64,000 nt of DNA from an uncultured Paracoccaceae bacterium (GCA_951812615.1 CATOSU010000003.1:372001-436000); one strand, 5' to 3'; counted from the stretch's first letter, positions 15,188 through 24,798 are shown. The notes: a model not told the origin generated them from the sequence alone. Numbers and translations: made by a program.

Positions 15188-16813
15188 ATGAATCGGCTTT
15201 ACTACGGCGACTGCCTCACCATCATGCGCGACCACATGAGATTAGGCAGTGTGGAGTTGATCTATCTCGACCCGCCTTTTCAATCGAACCGCGACTACAA
15301 CGCCATCTATAAGGATGAAACCGGGAGACCGTTGCCGGACCAGATCAATGCTTTCTGCGACATGTGGGCGTTGAATGAAGAAAGGGAGCGTGCACTGCGG
15401 ACGATGCCGGTCTTAATGCGAGAGGCCGGGGTAGAGGACGAAGCAGTCGAGTTCTGGAAACTTTGGATGAACGCCTTGCGAAAGACCAACCCGCGCCTGT
15501 TGGCATATCTGTCGTACATGGTCGAACGCTTGCTGCTCATGAAGGGGATTTTGAAGCCAACAGGCTCTATCTACCTTCACTGCGACCCGACAGCTTCGCA
15601 CTACATCAAGGTGATGATGGACGCGATCTTCGGGCACGACAGCTTTATATCCGAGATCATTTGGAACAGAGCGCAAGCAAAAGGGGACAGCAAGAGGAAA
15701 TTCGCCGCAAACCACGACACGATTCTTTTATACAAGAACGGCAAGAATTTCTGCTTTAATCCTATCTATGGTGACAAAGGCAAAGATTATCGAGCAAGGT
15801 TTGACCGCGACGACAAGGACGGTCGCGGTCCATATCATTCGGCTCCTTTGGACAGTCCTAGCCCGCGGCCCAATTTGACCTATGAGTATCGGGGCTATTC
15901 GCCTCCTGCCAATGGATGGAGAGTGTCACAGGAAGAAATGGAGCGACTTGACCAAGATGGGCGCCTCATCCTGCCAGCAAAGAAGACACAGCGTATTCGT
16001 CGCAAGCTGTATATGTCTGAAGCTCCCGGCCCAATGATTGGCGACGTTTGGACAGATATCGGGCCATTGCAATCCGGCCAAGAGCGCCTTGGCTATGCCA
16101 CGCAAAAGCCTACGCAACTCTTAGAGCGCATAATCAGCGCGAGTACCAATGAGGGCGATGTTGTGTTCGATCCGTTCTGCGGTTGTGCCACGACCCTTGA
16201 GGCCGCGCACAAGTTAGGCCGTCAGTGGATCGGCATTGACATAGCGATCCACGCTATCAAGCGTGTCGCTAAGGTACGGCTGCAAGAGCGGCTGCGTTTG
16301 GCGGAAGGGGAACATTTTACCATTGAGGGCGTGCCGCATGACGTTGAGGGCGCTCGCGACCTATGGAGTCGTGACAAGTACCATTTCCAGAAATGGGCCG
16401 TCGAACAAGTTGACGGCTTCGTTACAACGCGACAGAGCGGGGATGGTGGCGTGGACGGGCGTATTTACTTCGCCATGCCTGAGAACGACGCCAACAAGCG
16501 CCGTGGCCTCGAAAGCATGGCCATCGAAGTGAAGGGCGGGAAGAACGTCGGGATCAACGTTGTGCGGGAGTTGCGCGGCGTGCTTGACAACGACGGGACG
16601 TTGCTGGTCGGACTGATCGTCATGGACCCACTTGGCGAGCGCAAGGAACGGAACTTCCGGGAGTTCATGGCTGATGCTGGCGATCTGGACGTTCTAGGCA
16701 TGAAGTATGCACGGATGCAGATACTGACGGTCGAGGATATCCTAGAAGGCAAGCGCTTTAATACGCCCGGTGCGGTGGGCAGGGTAGACCAATCGGTTTT
16801 GCCTTTAGCCTAA
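15188..16813 (+). CDS. fused DNA methyltransferase and Mrr-like nuclease, IS1595 passenger
   Basis: The start ATG at 15188 overlaps the transposase stop by 4 bases (ATGA). The 541-residue product has a beta-class amino-methyltransferase: catalytic LDPPF at residues 28-31 first, AdoMet motif DPFCGCATTLEAA at ~328-340 later. From residue ~395 a second domain follows, with FQKWAVEQVDGFVTTRQSG, GDGGVDG (418-424) and AIEVKGGKN (~445-453). That spacing of Asp and E-x-K is typical of PD-(D/E)xK restriction nucleases of the Mrr group. The whole is a one-chain restriction-modification candidate carried by a transposon. G+C is clearly lower than the chromosome. Target site unknown; nuclease activity is inference. 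Confidence 0.85.
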   Translation: MNRLYYGDCLTIMRDHMRLGSVELIYLDPPFQSNRDYNAIYKDETGRPLPDQINAFCDMWALNEERERALRTMPVLMREAGVEDEAVEFWKLWMNALRKTNPRLLAYLSYMVERLLLMKGILKPTGSIYLHCDPTASHYIKVMMDAIFGHDSFISEIIWNRAQAKGDSKRKFAANHDTILLYKNGKNFCFNPIYGDKGKDYRARFDRDDKDGRGPYHSAPLDSPSPRPNLTYEYRGYSPPANGWRVSQEEMERLDQDGRLILPAKKTQRIRRKLYMSEAPGPMIGDVWTDIGPLQSGQERLGYATQKPTQLLERIISASTNEGDVVFDPFCGCATTLEAAHKLGRQWIGIDIAIHAIKRVAKVRLQERLRLAEGEHFTIEGVPHDVEGARDLWSRDKYHFQKWAVEQVDGFVTTRQSGDGGVDGRIYFAMPENDANKRRGLESMAIEVKGGKNVGINVVRELRGVLDNDGTLLVGLIVMDPLGERKERNFREFMADAGDLDVLGMKYARMQILTVEDILEGKRFNTPGAVGRVDQSVLPLA

Positions 16814-16843
16814 TTGTCAAAGCCCATAACTACTTATTCCGTT

Positions 16844-17134
16844 GGCATAAGTCCACGTCGCGTTCGGCAAGGTCCTGTCGGGCAGGACAATGTCGCGATA
16901 AGTGGCCGTGCCCTTGAACGGGCAGAAGGTCTGCAATGCGGTCGGTTCCGACAGCGGCACGGTGACATCCTGCTCGGGGAAATAGACCATCGGCGGCAGG
17001 CGGGTTTCATACATGACGCGCGCCCGGTCGCTTCTTGCCACGACCACGGTGCCGATGCGGGCCGTGGCAGGTCCGGCCAGATCCTCGACGCGGATGTTGT
17101 ATCCGCCGGTGACGTCACGCGCATGTGTGTTCAT
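16844..17134 (-). pseudogene. DUF427-family protein, 3' end cut by the IS1595 element
   Basis: From the ATG at 17132-17134 the frame reads 97 native residues: VGG-type start, YNIRVEDLAGPATARIGTVV, YFPEQDV and FCPFKGTATY, the hallmark CPFKG motif of DUF427. After ATWTYA the sequence runs into the IS end and stops within about ten foreign codons. Family members normally continue some 25-40 residues further. The missing 3' part was not found on the far side of the element, so the region was rearranged after or during insertion. Confidence 0.82.
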
Positions 17135-17259
17135 GCAGACCCCCAAGGGTTCGGAATTGTGGACTGTGCGGCTTGCGTTACAGAAATGGGGTGTGATGAT
17201 GGCTTTGCAAGCCAACCGGCTTCGAACCGGAGCGAATTAACCGGGCCACGGGGGGACCG

Positions 17260-17598
17260 ATGCACAGGACGTTGCACAGGACATTGTTGCCGATGGTTTT
17301 TCTTGCCGCTGCGGTCGGGCTTTCCGGATCCGCCGCGCTGGCCCGGGGGCCGTCGGTTGCCCCGGTGGGATCGGCCTGTTTCTGCGCTCAGGTGTGCCGC
17401 ACGCAGGGTGCAACCTATTCCGTCTGGACCGACCCCGCCGGCCAGCGCGTAGCGCTTTCGGGCTGTCCGCCGGCAGACCCGGGCGATATCTCGCAAAGCG
17501 GTGGGGTGTGTACCTGTCACAATCCGCTGGACTGGTACCGGATCTGGAACGAACTGAACCCGCCGCGTCCGCCCGGGCCGCCATATCCCGGGCCGTGA
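17260..17598 (+). CDS. small exported Cys-rich protein, function unknown
   Basis: The 112-residue product begins with a Sec signal (LLPMVFLAAAVGLSGSAALA, cut near residue 28). The mature part has six cysteines (CFCAQVC, GC, CTCHN) and a Pro-rich C-terminus (NPPRPPGPPYPGP). Six cysteines in about 80 residues suggest disulfides in the periplasm, or metal binding. It converges with the winged-helix gene, 4 bp between stops. No family recognised. Confidence 0.65.
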   Translation: MHRTLHRTLLPMVFLAAAVGLSGSAALARGPSVAPVGSACFCAQVCRTQGATYSVWTDPAGQRVALSGCPPADPGDISQSGGVCTCHNPLDWYRIWNELNPPRPPGPPYPGP

Positions 17599-17602
17599 CG
17601 GG

Positions 17603-18307
17603 TCACACCATGCGGATCACGTCCTTATCGATGGCCAGCATGTATCCGCGCCGGGCGACGGTTTTGACCAATAGCTCGCTGACCATCTGATTGCCCAGTG
17701 TGTCGCGCAACCGTTTGATGCGGGTGGCGCCGGCGGCCTCGTCGCAATCGGCGGGATCGCGGCCTGAGATCATTGCCTCGATCTCTGCCCCCGACAGGAT
17801 GTCGTCATCCATGCGCGCCTCGGCCAGAACCGACAGGGTTTCGATCGCCGCCGCCGTCAGTTTGAAATCGAGGTTGTTGAGGTAGACCGCGTTTTCATCC
17901 CGGCTGATCAGCAATGAATTGACCTGAATGCCGTGCTGTTCGATCTGTGCCATACGCCGGTTCAGCACCACCAGCATCACCAGAAACACCAGCGCCGCGA
18001 TCAGCAGCGCGGTGGCAAATACCAGCAGCACGAAGATCACCAGCCGGTAACTGGCCAGCGTGTCGGAAAACGCGGTTCCGGACTGGGCGAGGATTTCCAG
18101 CAGTTTTACCTCGGCCTGGCTCTGCAGGTTGGCGTTCTCGACGAACAGCGTCTCGACACGGGCGTTGAACGCATTGGCATCCGGCAGGGTCAGGAACAGC
18201 ACGATGGTCGCGCCGATCAGGATCACGACAATGGAGGCAATCCCCACCGCGACAACGCGGGCACCGGAGCGGCGCGTATCAGTAACGGAGGTAGTTTGCA
18301 CCGGCAT
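17603..18307 (-). CDS. membrane-anchored regulator with C-terminal OmpR-type winged helix
   Basis: The 234-residue protein has two transmembrane helices (residues ~17-41 and ~88-117) around a short predicted periplasmic loop, then a cytoplasmic region. Residues ~150-234 follow the OmpR/PhoB winged-helix pattern: a beta hairpin (ENAVYLNNLDFKLT), helices with LTAAAIETLSVLAEAR, ATRIKRLRDTLGNQM as recognition region, and VARRGYMLAID as the terminal wing. This is a ToxR/CadC-like idea with the domain at the other end of the chain. Its start overlaps the upstream small exported protein by 29 bases. DNA targets and signal unknown; topology is inferred. Confidence 0.75.
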   Translation of the reverse strand: MPVQTTSVTDTRRSGARVVAVGIASIVVILIGATIVLFLTLPDANAFNARVETLFVENANLQSQAEVKLLEILAQSGTAFSDTLASYRLVIFVLLVFATALLIAALVFLVMLVVLNRRMAQIEQHGIQVNSLLISRDENAVYLNNLDFKLTAAAIETLSVLAEARMDDDILSGAEIEAMISGRDPADCDEAAGATRIKRLRDTLGNQMVSELLVKTVARRGYMLAIDKDVIRMV

Positions 18308-18566
18308 CCCCCTTGCGCTGGGCCAGCCCCTCGGGTCCGAAAACCGAGATCACGGTCAGAAGGGTCCAGCCGTCGCGGGCCAGCCGCGGGGTAAGCTCCT
18401 GCGTGGCTGGTCCCGGTGCGCAAGCGCCCTGTATCTGTGCCACGCCATAATGCAGCCGCAGGGGGCTGTCCTGTTTGGCCTTGTAATCGGCATAACACTC
18501 CGCGGCCTGCGCAGGCGCCGCCAGAAGAAGCGCGCCAAGCGCGCATATACATAATGCGGTTTTCAT
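18279..18566 (-). CDS. small exported protein paired with the membrane regulator
   Basis: The 95-residue precursor has a signal peptide (MKTALCICALGALLLAAPAQA, cut after residue ~21). The mature part has two cysteines (ECYADYK and GACAPG) that can form one disulfide, and ends GANYLRY. It lies just upstream of the two-TM regulator, and the overlap of 29 bases implies co-expression. A periplasmic partner of that regulator is a reasonable guess, not a demonstration. Confidence 0.68.
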   Translation of the reverse strand: MKTALCICALGALLLAAPAQAAECYADYKAKQDSPLRLHYGVAQIQGACAPGPATQELTPRLARDGWTLLTVISVFGPEGLAQRKGDAGANYLRY

Positions 18567-18750
18567 GCCATCAACCTGCCGCGCCTGCCGCTGATATTCA
18601 ATAACTGCGCCGCCCGGCCGGGAAAAACCCGGCCGTTATCCGATAACATTCGGGCGTTATTGCCTGAAATCGGCACCCCGCCCCAGTTTGGGTTCATCAC
18701 ACGCACCGGCCGACACACTGCCAGCCGGGCCAACCCCACCGGAGGCTCAC

Positions 18751-19206
18751 ATGAACAGATTTACCAAACTCGCTCTCGCCGCCACTGCATCGCTGGCTCT
18801 GGCTGCGCCTGCACAGGCGGAAAACGACGCCGCAAAGGTTGTTGCCGGGATCCTCGGGGTCGCGCTGTTGGGTGCGGCCATCTCTGAACTGACGGATGAC
18901 GATCACCACGTAACCCATGTCGTGAACCAGCCGCCCAGCAGCCAGCAGCATCACGTCAAGCCCAGACCGCTGCCCAAAACGGTCCTGCGCTACACGCTGC
19001 CCAAGGAATGTGTGAGACCGGCGGGTCATTCACACGGCAGTGACGCTTTGCTGAACAAAGGGTGCCTGAACCGCAATTTTGCCTTTGCCGACGATCTGCC
19101 CAAGAAATGCTCGGTCCGATACTGGAGCCACAAGCGCTCTGACGTGAAGAAGGGCTACACACTGAATTGTCTGGAACGCCACGGTTATCGGGTTTCCCGG
19201 CGCTAA
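18751..19206 (+). CDS. exported hypothetical protein
   Basis: The ATG at 18751 follows a strong GGAGG ribosome site; the frame is open further upstream but without one. The 151-residue precursor has a signal peptide (FTKLALAATASLALAAPAQA), a hydrophobic stretch (KVVAGILGVALLGAAISEL), a His-rich segment (DDDHHVTHVV...QQHHVK) and a C-terminal domain with four Cys (KECVR, KGCLN, KKCSV, LNCLE). The even Cys spacing suggests two disulfides. The protein type recurs in Rhodobacteraceae without a known role. Confidence 0.7.
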   Translation: MNRFTKLALAATASLALAAPAQAENDAAKVVAGILGVALLGAAISELTDDDHHVTHVVNQPPSSQQHHVKPRPLPKTVLRYTLPKECVRPAGHSHGSDALLNKGCLNRNFAFADDLPKKCSVRYWSHKRSDVKKGYTLNCLERHGYRVSRR

Positions 19207-19352
19207 ATCAGGAGGCCGTCATGCTTTTCCAAGGGTTGCGCTGCCGGTCCGGGTTTCTCTCTACGGGACGGATTGGCTGGAAATCCGGCGCCCCAATCTG
19301 ATGTCATCCCGGCGACAGACCGGGCCGGACGGCATGGACCGTGCCGCACCTC

Positions 19353-19378
19353 GGGGGGCCTGCGCCCCCCCCTTTTTT
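19353..19378 (+). terminator. rho-independent terminator
   Basis: A GGGGGG/CCCCCC stem (19353-19358 with 19365-19370), loop CCTGCG, then a CC and T6 tract. It lies downstream of the exported protein gene ending at 19206 and upstream of rnhB. Confidence 0.75.
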
Positions 19379-19407
19379 ATGCGCGCGCGCTGGTGTAGGC
19401 GACGGGT

Positions 19408-20041
19408 ATGAGCACCGCCCCGGATGACAGTTTCGAACGCAGCCTGCAGGATCGCGGATACCTGCGTGTCGCTGGCGTGGACGAGGTTGGCCGCGGGCCG
19501 CTGGCCGGACCGGTCACCGCGGCAGCGGTTGTGCTGAACTTGTCTGACGTGCCGGACGGGCTGAACGATTCCAAGAAAATAGCGGCAAGGCGCCGGGATC
19601 AGCTTGCCGGGGCGCTTTATGCCTGTGCCGAAGTGTCGGTGGCCCATGCCACGGTGGAAGAGATCGACCGGCTCAATATCCTGCGCGCCAGCCACCTTGC
19701 GATGGAACGCGCGGTTGCCGGGCTAAACCTGCCGCCCGACGCGCTGCTGATCGACGGCAAGCTGATCCCTGCCGGCCTGAGCCTGCCGGCGGAGGCCCTG
19801 GTCAAGGGAGATGCCCGTTCCGTGTCCATCGCGGCGGCCTCAATTGTGGCGAAAGTTTGTCGCGACAAAATAATGGTTGAATTGGCGCAACAGCATCCGG
19901 GCTACGGATGGGAAACCAATGCCGGATATCCATCAAAAAGCCACAAAGCGGCGCTGCAAAATCTGGGTGTGACCCCACATCATAGGCGTTCGTTTAAACC
20001 GGTCCACAATATCTTGTATCAAGACAAAATCATAAGTGGCT

Positions 20042-20043
<2 letters not shown>
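19408..20043 (+). CDS. rnhB: ribonuclease HII
   Basis: The 211-residue enzyme removes RNA from RNA-DNA hybrids and misincorporated ribonucleotides. The signature VAGVDEVGRGPLAGPV (residues ~21-36) supplies Asp and Glu of the metal site, and DALLIDGKLI and SVSIAAASIVAKVCRD the others. Length is standard. It precedes ccrM, 87 bp apart, an order often seen in this clade. The last codons overlap the first of three GANTC sites upstream of ccrM. Confidence 0.97.
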
Positions 20044-21225
<1,182 letters not shown>

Positions 21226-21289
21226 CCTCAAAAAAGACAACCTCGAGATACCGCCGGTGCCTGTGGCCTGTCACATGGCACTCACCTTT

Positions 21290-21319
21290 GCCCCGCCTCT
21301 CCGGCGGGGCATTTTTTTG
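21290..21319 (+). terminator. rho-independent terminator after ccrM
   Basis: The stem GCCCCGCC/GGCGGGGC (21290-21297 with 21303-21310) has a 5-nt loop and a run of seven T. It also faces the 3' end of the convergent DinB gene. Confidence 0.85.
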
Positions 21320-21345
21320 CGGTGCCGGGGGACGGAACGCAGGTG

Positions 21346-21846
21346 CTACCGCGGCATCGCCGGAATGTCCGTTGGCCCGGGCTCGGCCCCCAGGGCCGTG
21401 AGCATGGCATGTATCTGCCCCCGGTGGTGGGTCTGGTGATTGAACAACTGAACGACGCAGACCGGTGTTGGCATTTCAACCCGTGCCGAGCCGTCCGGCG
21501 GATACCATGCGACGGTGCCATTCAGACCGGCGTCGGTCAGGTCTTTTGCCCATTGCGTGATGTCCCTATCCCGCCGGGCGCGCATGTCCTTGAACGCGGA
21601 CCAGTCTGACGGGTGGTGCAGCGAATGCGTGATCGTATCCTGCGGTCGCTCGTTTCCCTTGATGCCTTCAAGCATGAGGGCATCGGCCCAATAAAGATGG
21701 TTCAGTGTTGCGGCGATGGATTTGAAGAATGCACCCTGATCCATCCGGCGCTGGGCATCGGTCAATGCGTCCGCCGCGGTCACAAGCGAAGTGTTCTGCC
21801 AGCTGTTGTAGCGCGCCATTAACCGGCAATATCGGGCTGAAATCAT
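21346..21846 (-). CDS. DinB-family protein
   Basis: The 166-residue protein starts MISARYCRLMARYNSWQN. It is a four-helix DinB fold with the metal-binding histidines in NHLYWADALML and LFNHQTHHRGQIHAML. The family includes thiol-dependent metalloenzymes (mycothiol or bacillithiol S-transferase relatives), but in Alphaproteobacteria the substrate is generally unknown. It converges with ccrM. The start at 21846 is chosen because upstream codons look non-coding. Confidence 0.88.
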   Translation of the reverse strand: MISARYCRLMARYNSWQNTSLVTAADALTDAQRRMDQGAFFKSIAATLNHLYWADALMLEGIKGNERPQDTITHSLHHPSDWSAFKDMRARRDRDITQWAKDLTDAGLNGTVAWYPPDGSARVEMPTPVCVVQLFNHQTHHRGQIHAMLTALGAEPGPTDIPAMPR

Positions 21847-22100
21847 GGGTCGTCGCCTCGCAATTTTTCGGGGAGATGGTGAAGGTTCGGCGCGTTGCAC
21901 TGAAACGGAACAAGCTGCGCAGCATTCCGTGCAGACCAGAATGCTGCCGGATGGTTGTCATGGTACAGATTTCTCCGGCCTTGTGCGACCTGTTACATTT
22001 CTGCTGCCTGCGCATTCAGCGTGTTGATGTTGCGTCAGTTTCTTTTTGACAGCGATACAGGCGGTCCCCGATGCTGTCCGTTACCAACTGAGGAGACCCG

Positions 22101-23384
22101 ATGCGCGCCGCCTTTTTCCTGATCCTTGCCGCCAGCCCCGCAGCGGCGGATTTGAATTTCTGCAATGAAACCGACGCATTGGCGACCGTGGCCATCGGGT
22201 ATTCCGATGACGGCACATGGTTTTCAGAGGGCTGGTGGCGCCTTGAACCGGGACAGTGCCGGGCGGTGATCAAGGGGGACCTGCCCAAACGGTATTACTA
22301 TTGGCGCGCAACCAGCGCGTCCGGAACCCTTGCCGAAGGCGGCTACAGCTTCTGCACGCAATCCGGCGCCTTCACGATTGAGGGTGACGCAGACTGCGAG
22401 GCGCGCGGCTATCAGAGCGCGGGTTTCCGCGAAGAGGATATCGGCGAAGCCCGCGACTATTGGCTGTCGGTGACCTCGACCGCCGCGGCCCCGCCGCAGG
22501 ATCAGGGCCCCGGCACCTTCGGCGAACCTTACACGGTGGTGGCCGAATTCCGCGGCTGCTGGGCTGTGGCGGAGGAGCTGGAATGCGAGTTTTTTGCTGA
22601 CGACTGGTATTATGTCGCGTCCGAGGCGGGGCCAACGGACCTGTCCATCATCGATACACTGAACGTGTTTTCAGAGGGCACACAGCTGCAGATTTCAGGC
22701 GACCTGATCTCGTATGCCGGGGACCGGGCAGAGGTGATGATCCGCGACTGGGAAACCGTGTCTGCGCCGGCCCCGCAGGAGAATCAGGGCCCGGGCACAT
22801 TTGGCGAACCTTACACGGTGGTGGCTGAATTCCGCGGCTGCTGGGCTGTGGCAGAAGAGGTTGAGTGCGAATTTTACGCGGACGGCTGGTACTATGTCGC
22901 GTCCGAGGCCGGCCCGACCGATCCCGGCATCATCGAAGCGCTGAACGTGTTTTCAGAGGGCATGCGGTTGCAGATTTCCGGCGACCTGATCTCATACGCC
23001 GGCGACCGGGCCGACGTGACGATCCGCGATGTCGAACCCGCGCCCGGACCCGCCGCACCGCCCGAACCGACAGTATCGATCAACGGCCTGATGGAACATA
23101 TGCAGGGTTTTTGGGATTCCGATGCCGGTGACGGCTATACATGGATCGTCGAGGGCAATTTCCTGCGCGAGATTTACGACGGCAACATCATGCGTGAATC
23201 CTTCTTCGAGATCGCGCCCACCTGCGCCGCTTCGGACGGGTACGGACCGGTGATCATCGCATGGCCGGAACCGGACGAAGGCGATGGGCCTTCCTGTTAT
23301 GTCGTGACCGAATCCGGCCCCCGGCATCTTGCTGTGTGGGAAGTGGTCGAGGGCAACAGCTACTCTTTCAGTTATTCGAACTGA
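22101..23384 (+). CDS. exported DUF1036 protein with two tandem repeats
   Basis: The 427-residue precursor starts with a short signal peptide (MRAAFFLILAASPAAA). Residues ~17-110 match DUF1036 (NFCNETDALATVAIGY, WFSEGWWRLEPGQC, YYYWRATS). Two near-identical 94-residue repeats follow (GTFGEPYTVVAEFRGCWAVAEE... each), then a C-terminal domain (ISINGLMEHMQGFW, SCYVVTESG). Each repeat has a Cys pair. A GGAG ribosome site precedes the ATG. The repeat domain has no name that I recognise. Periplasmic or surface location is likely. Confidence 0.8.
   Translation: MRAAFFLILAASPAAADLNFCNETDALATVAIGYSDDGTWFSEGWWRLEPGQCRAVIKGDLPKRYYYWRATSASGTLAEGGYSFCTQSGAFTIEGDADCEARGYQSAGFREEDIGEARDYWLSVTSTAAAPPQDQGPGTFGEPYTVVAEFRGCWAVAEELECEFFADDWYYVASEAGPTDLSIIDTLNVFSEGTQLQISGDLISYAGDRAEVMIRDWETVSAPAPQENQGPGTFGEPYTVVAEFRGCWAVAEEVECEFYADGWYYVASEAGPTDPGIIEALNVFSEGMRLQISGDLISYAGDRADVTIRDVEPAPGPAAPPEPTVSINGLMEHMQGFWDSDAGDGYTWIVEGNFLREIYDGNIMRESFFEIAPTCAASDGYGPVIIAWPEPDEGDGPSCYVVTESGPRHLAVWEVVEGNSYSFSYSN
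22503..23030 (+). repeat. tandem 282-bp coding repeat (two copies)
   Basis: Copy 1 runs from 22503 and copy 2 from 22785, in frame, 94 codons apart. Most residues are identical and most differences are silent or conservative (FADDWYYVASEAGPTD versus YADGWYYVASEAGPTD). This indicates a fairly recent duplication or ongoing homogenisation. Confidence 0.9.
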
Positions 23385-23476
23385 CACGGGCCGGTTCGCG
23401 GTGCCCGGCCCGCAAACGGCGGGTTTGCCGGGCCGTGCGCTTGAATATCGCCCGGTGCACGCCCCATCTTTGGTTC

Positions 23477-24721
23477 ATGAAGATCCTGCTCATCGCCATC
23501 GGGACCCGCGGGGACGTTCAGCCGTTTATCACGCTGGGGGACTGTCTGTGCGGCCACGGCCATGACGTGCACATCGCCGCTGCCGATGCGTTCGCCGGAC
23601 AGATCGCAACAGCCGGTCTGACGCGCCACCCGCTGCCGATGGATTTTCAGGCGCTGCTGCAGACCCCCGAAATCCGCGGCGCCATGACCTCTCTGTCGGG
23701 CAAGCTGAAGGCCTATCGCTGGGCCGCAGAGGTGATGAACCGGCAGCTGGATGCGATGTGGCAGACCGGTCTGGACGTAGCTCCGGACCTGATCCTCTAC
23801 CATTTCAAGGGCGCGATGGCGCCGTATCTGGGCCGCAGGCTGAGCGTGCCGGCATGGCCGGTGATGCTGCAACCCGGTTTCGCGCCGACGGCGGCCTATC
23901 CGCAATTCCTGATCGCCTCGCGGTCGCTGGGCCGTTGGGGAAATCTGGCCAGTCACAAGGCCATTGGCGCGCTGATGCGGGTCGGGACCCGAACCATGAT
24001 CCGGCGCTGGCAAAAAACCGGCGCGCCGGAGATTGGTCCGCCGATGGATGTCGCAGCCGGTTTCGCGCCCGCGGGTCGCCCGGTCCGGCTGCATGCCTAT
24101 TCCGCCGCGATCACGCCGCTGGCCGCGGACATGCCGGAAACCGAGCGGCAGACCGGGTATTTCTTTGCCGAACCGGACACGCATTACACGCCGCCGCCGG
24201 AGCTGGCCAAATTCGTCGCTGATGGAACGCCGCCGGTTTATATCGGCTTTGGTTCAATGCCGGGGATTGATCCGGCCCGCGTGGCGCGGGCGGTCACCGG
24301 CGCATTGCGGCAGACGGGGCTGCGGGCGGTGATTGCAACCGGATGAGGCGGCATTGCCGGGATGGAACCAGCGGCGCATATTCACGTGCTCGACGCGGTT
24401 CCGCATGATTGGCTGTTCCCGTGCGTGTCGGCGGTTGTGCATCACGGCGGGTCCGGCACCACCCACGAAGGCCTGCGCTGGGGCCGGCCCACGGTCATCT
24501 GCCCGCTCTTCGCCGATCAGCCGTTTTTCGGCTGGCAGGTCGCGCAGGCCGGGGCCGGACCAGCGCCGGTTCCGCAAAAAAAGCTGAACGCAGACCGGCT
24601 GGCACGGGCGCTGGAGCAGGCCCACGCGCCGCAGATTGCCGCGCGGGCCGCCGGGCTGGGACAGGCAATCCGGACCGAACCCGGCGCGCAGGATGTTGCC
24701 GGTCTGATCGACCGGCTCTGA
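23477..24721 (+). pseudogene. GT1-type glycosyltransferase interrupted by one in-frame TGA
   Basis: The N-terminal half (MKILLIAIGTRGDVQPFITLG) is the sterol/UDP-glucosyltransferase-like fold of family GT1. The C-terminal half continues in the same frame with HVLDAVPHDWLFPCVSAVVHHGGSGTTHEGL, the donor-binding signature. Codon 290 (24344-24346) is TGA where the family has the Trp of GWGG (ATG-stop-GGIAGM here), so TGG to TGA is the simplest explanation. No frameshift is needed. With the stop, the protein would lose its donor site and be inactive. Sequencing error or readthrough remains possible. Confidence 0.88.
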
Positions 24722-24798
24722 CAGGTCTGTGTTTTTTCTGCAGAACCGATCAACCACCCCTATGTTAGCCCGGACAGCGTCACGACCGGAGCCGAAGC

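Larger units (their letters stand above)
12925..15191 (+). pseudogene. IS1595-family (ISXO2-like) transposase split by IS256
   Basis: The 5' part (12925-13102, after an AGGGAGGA ribosome site) encodes MNLITIFSLYPDQEACI and a zinc ribbon (CPHC...CRDC). The 3' part (from 14494) continues FNVLSGTIFEKTKVPLQKW through to the DDE-type domain with EADETYVGG, ITDEYKAY and NTIEGFWALIKRAW. Removing 13103-14493 restores one frame (AAG TCG AGC TTC AAC). So the gene was intact before the IS256 insertion and now cannot make a full transposase. The C-terminal part alone has a GTG start possibility at 14499 but lacks the DNA-binding ribbon. Confidence 0.92.
12852..16843 (+). mobile_element. IS1595-type element with a methyltransferase-nuclease passenger, interrupted by IS256
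   Basis: The ends are inverted copies: AACGGAATAAGTAG-TA at 12852-12868 and its reverse complement at 16843-16827, followed inward by a GGG-C-TTGACA block on each side with a one-base offset. Between them lie a split ISXO2/IS1595-type transposase and one passenger gene. No 8-bp target duplication was recognised next to these ends, so one flank may have been rearranged or the true ends may lie a few bases away. Without the IS256 insertion the element would be about 2.6 kb. Confidence 0.75.

Noticed and set aside
12844-16851. Target duplication for the IS1595-type element
   Set aside because: The eight bases outside the proposed ends (left and right) do not match, so no duplication is claimed.
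23477-24721. Frameshift in the glycosyltransferase
   Set aside because: Both halves are in the same reading frame; only one TGA codon separates them, so a point mutation suffices.
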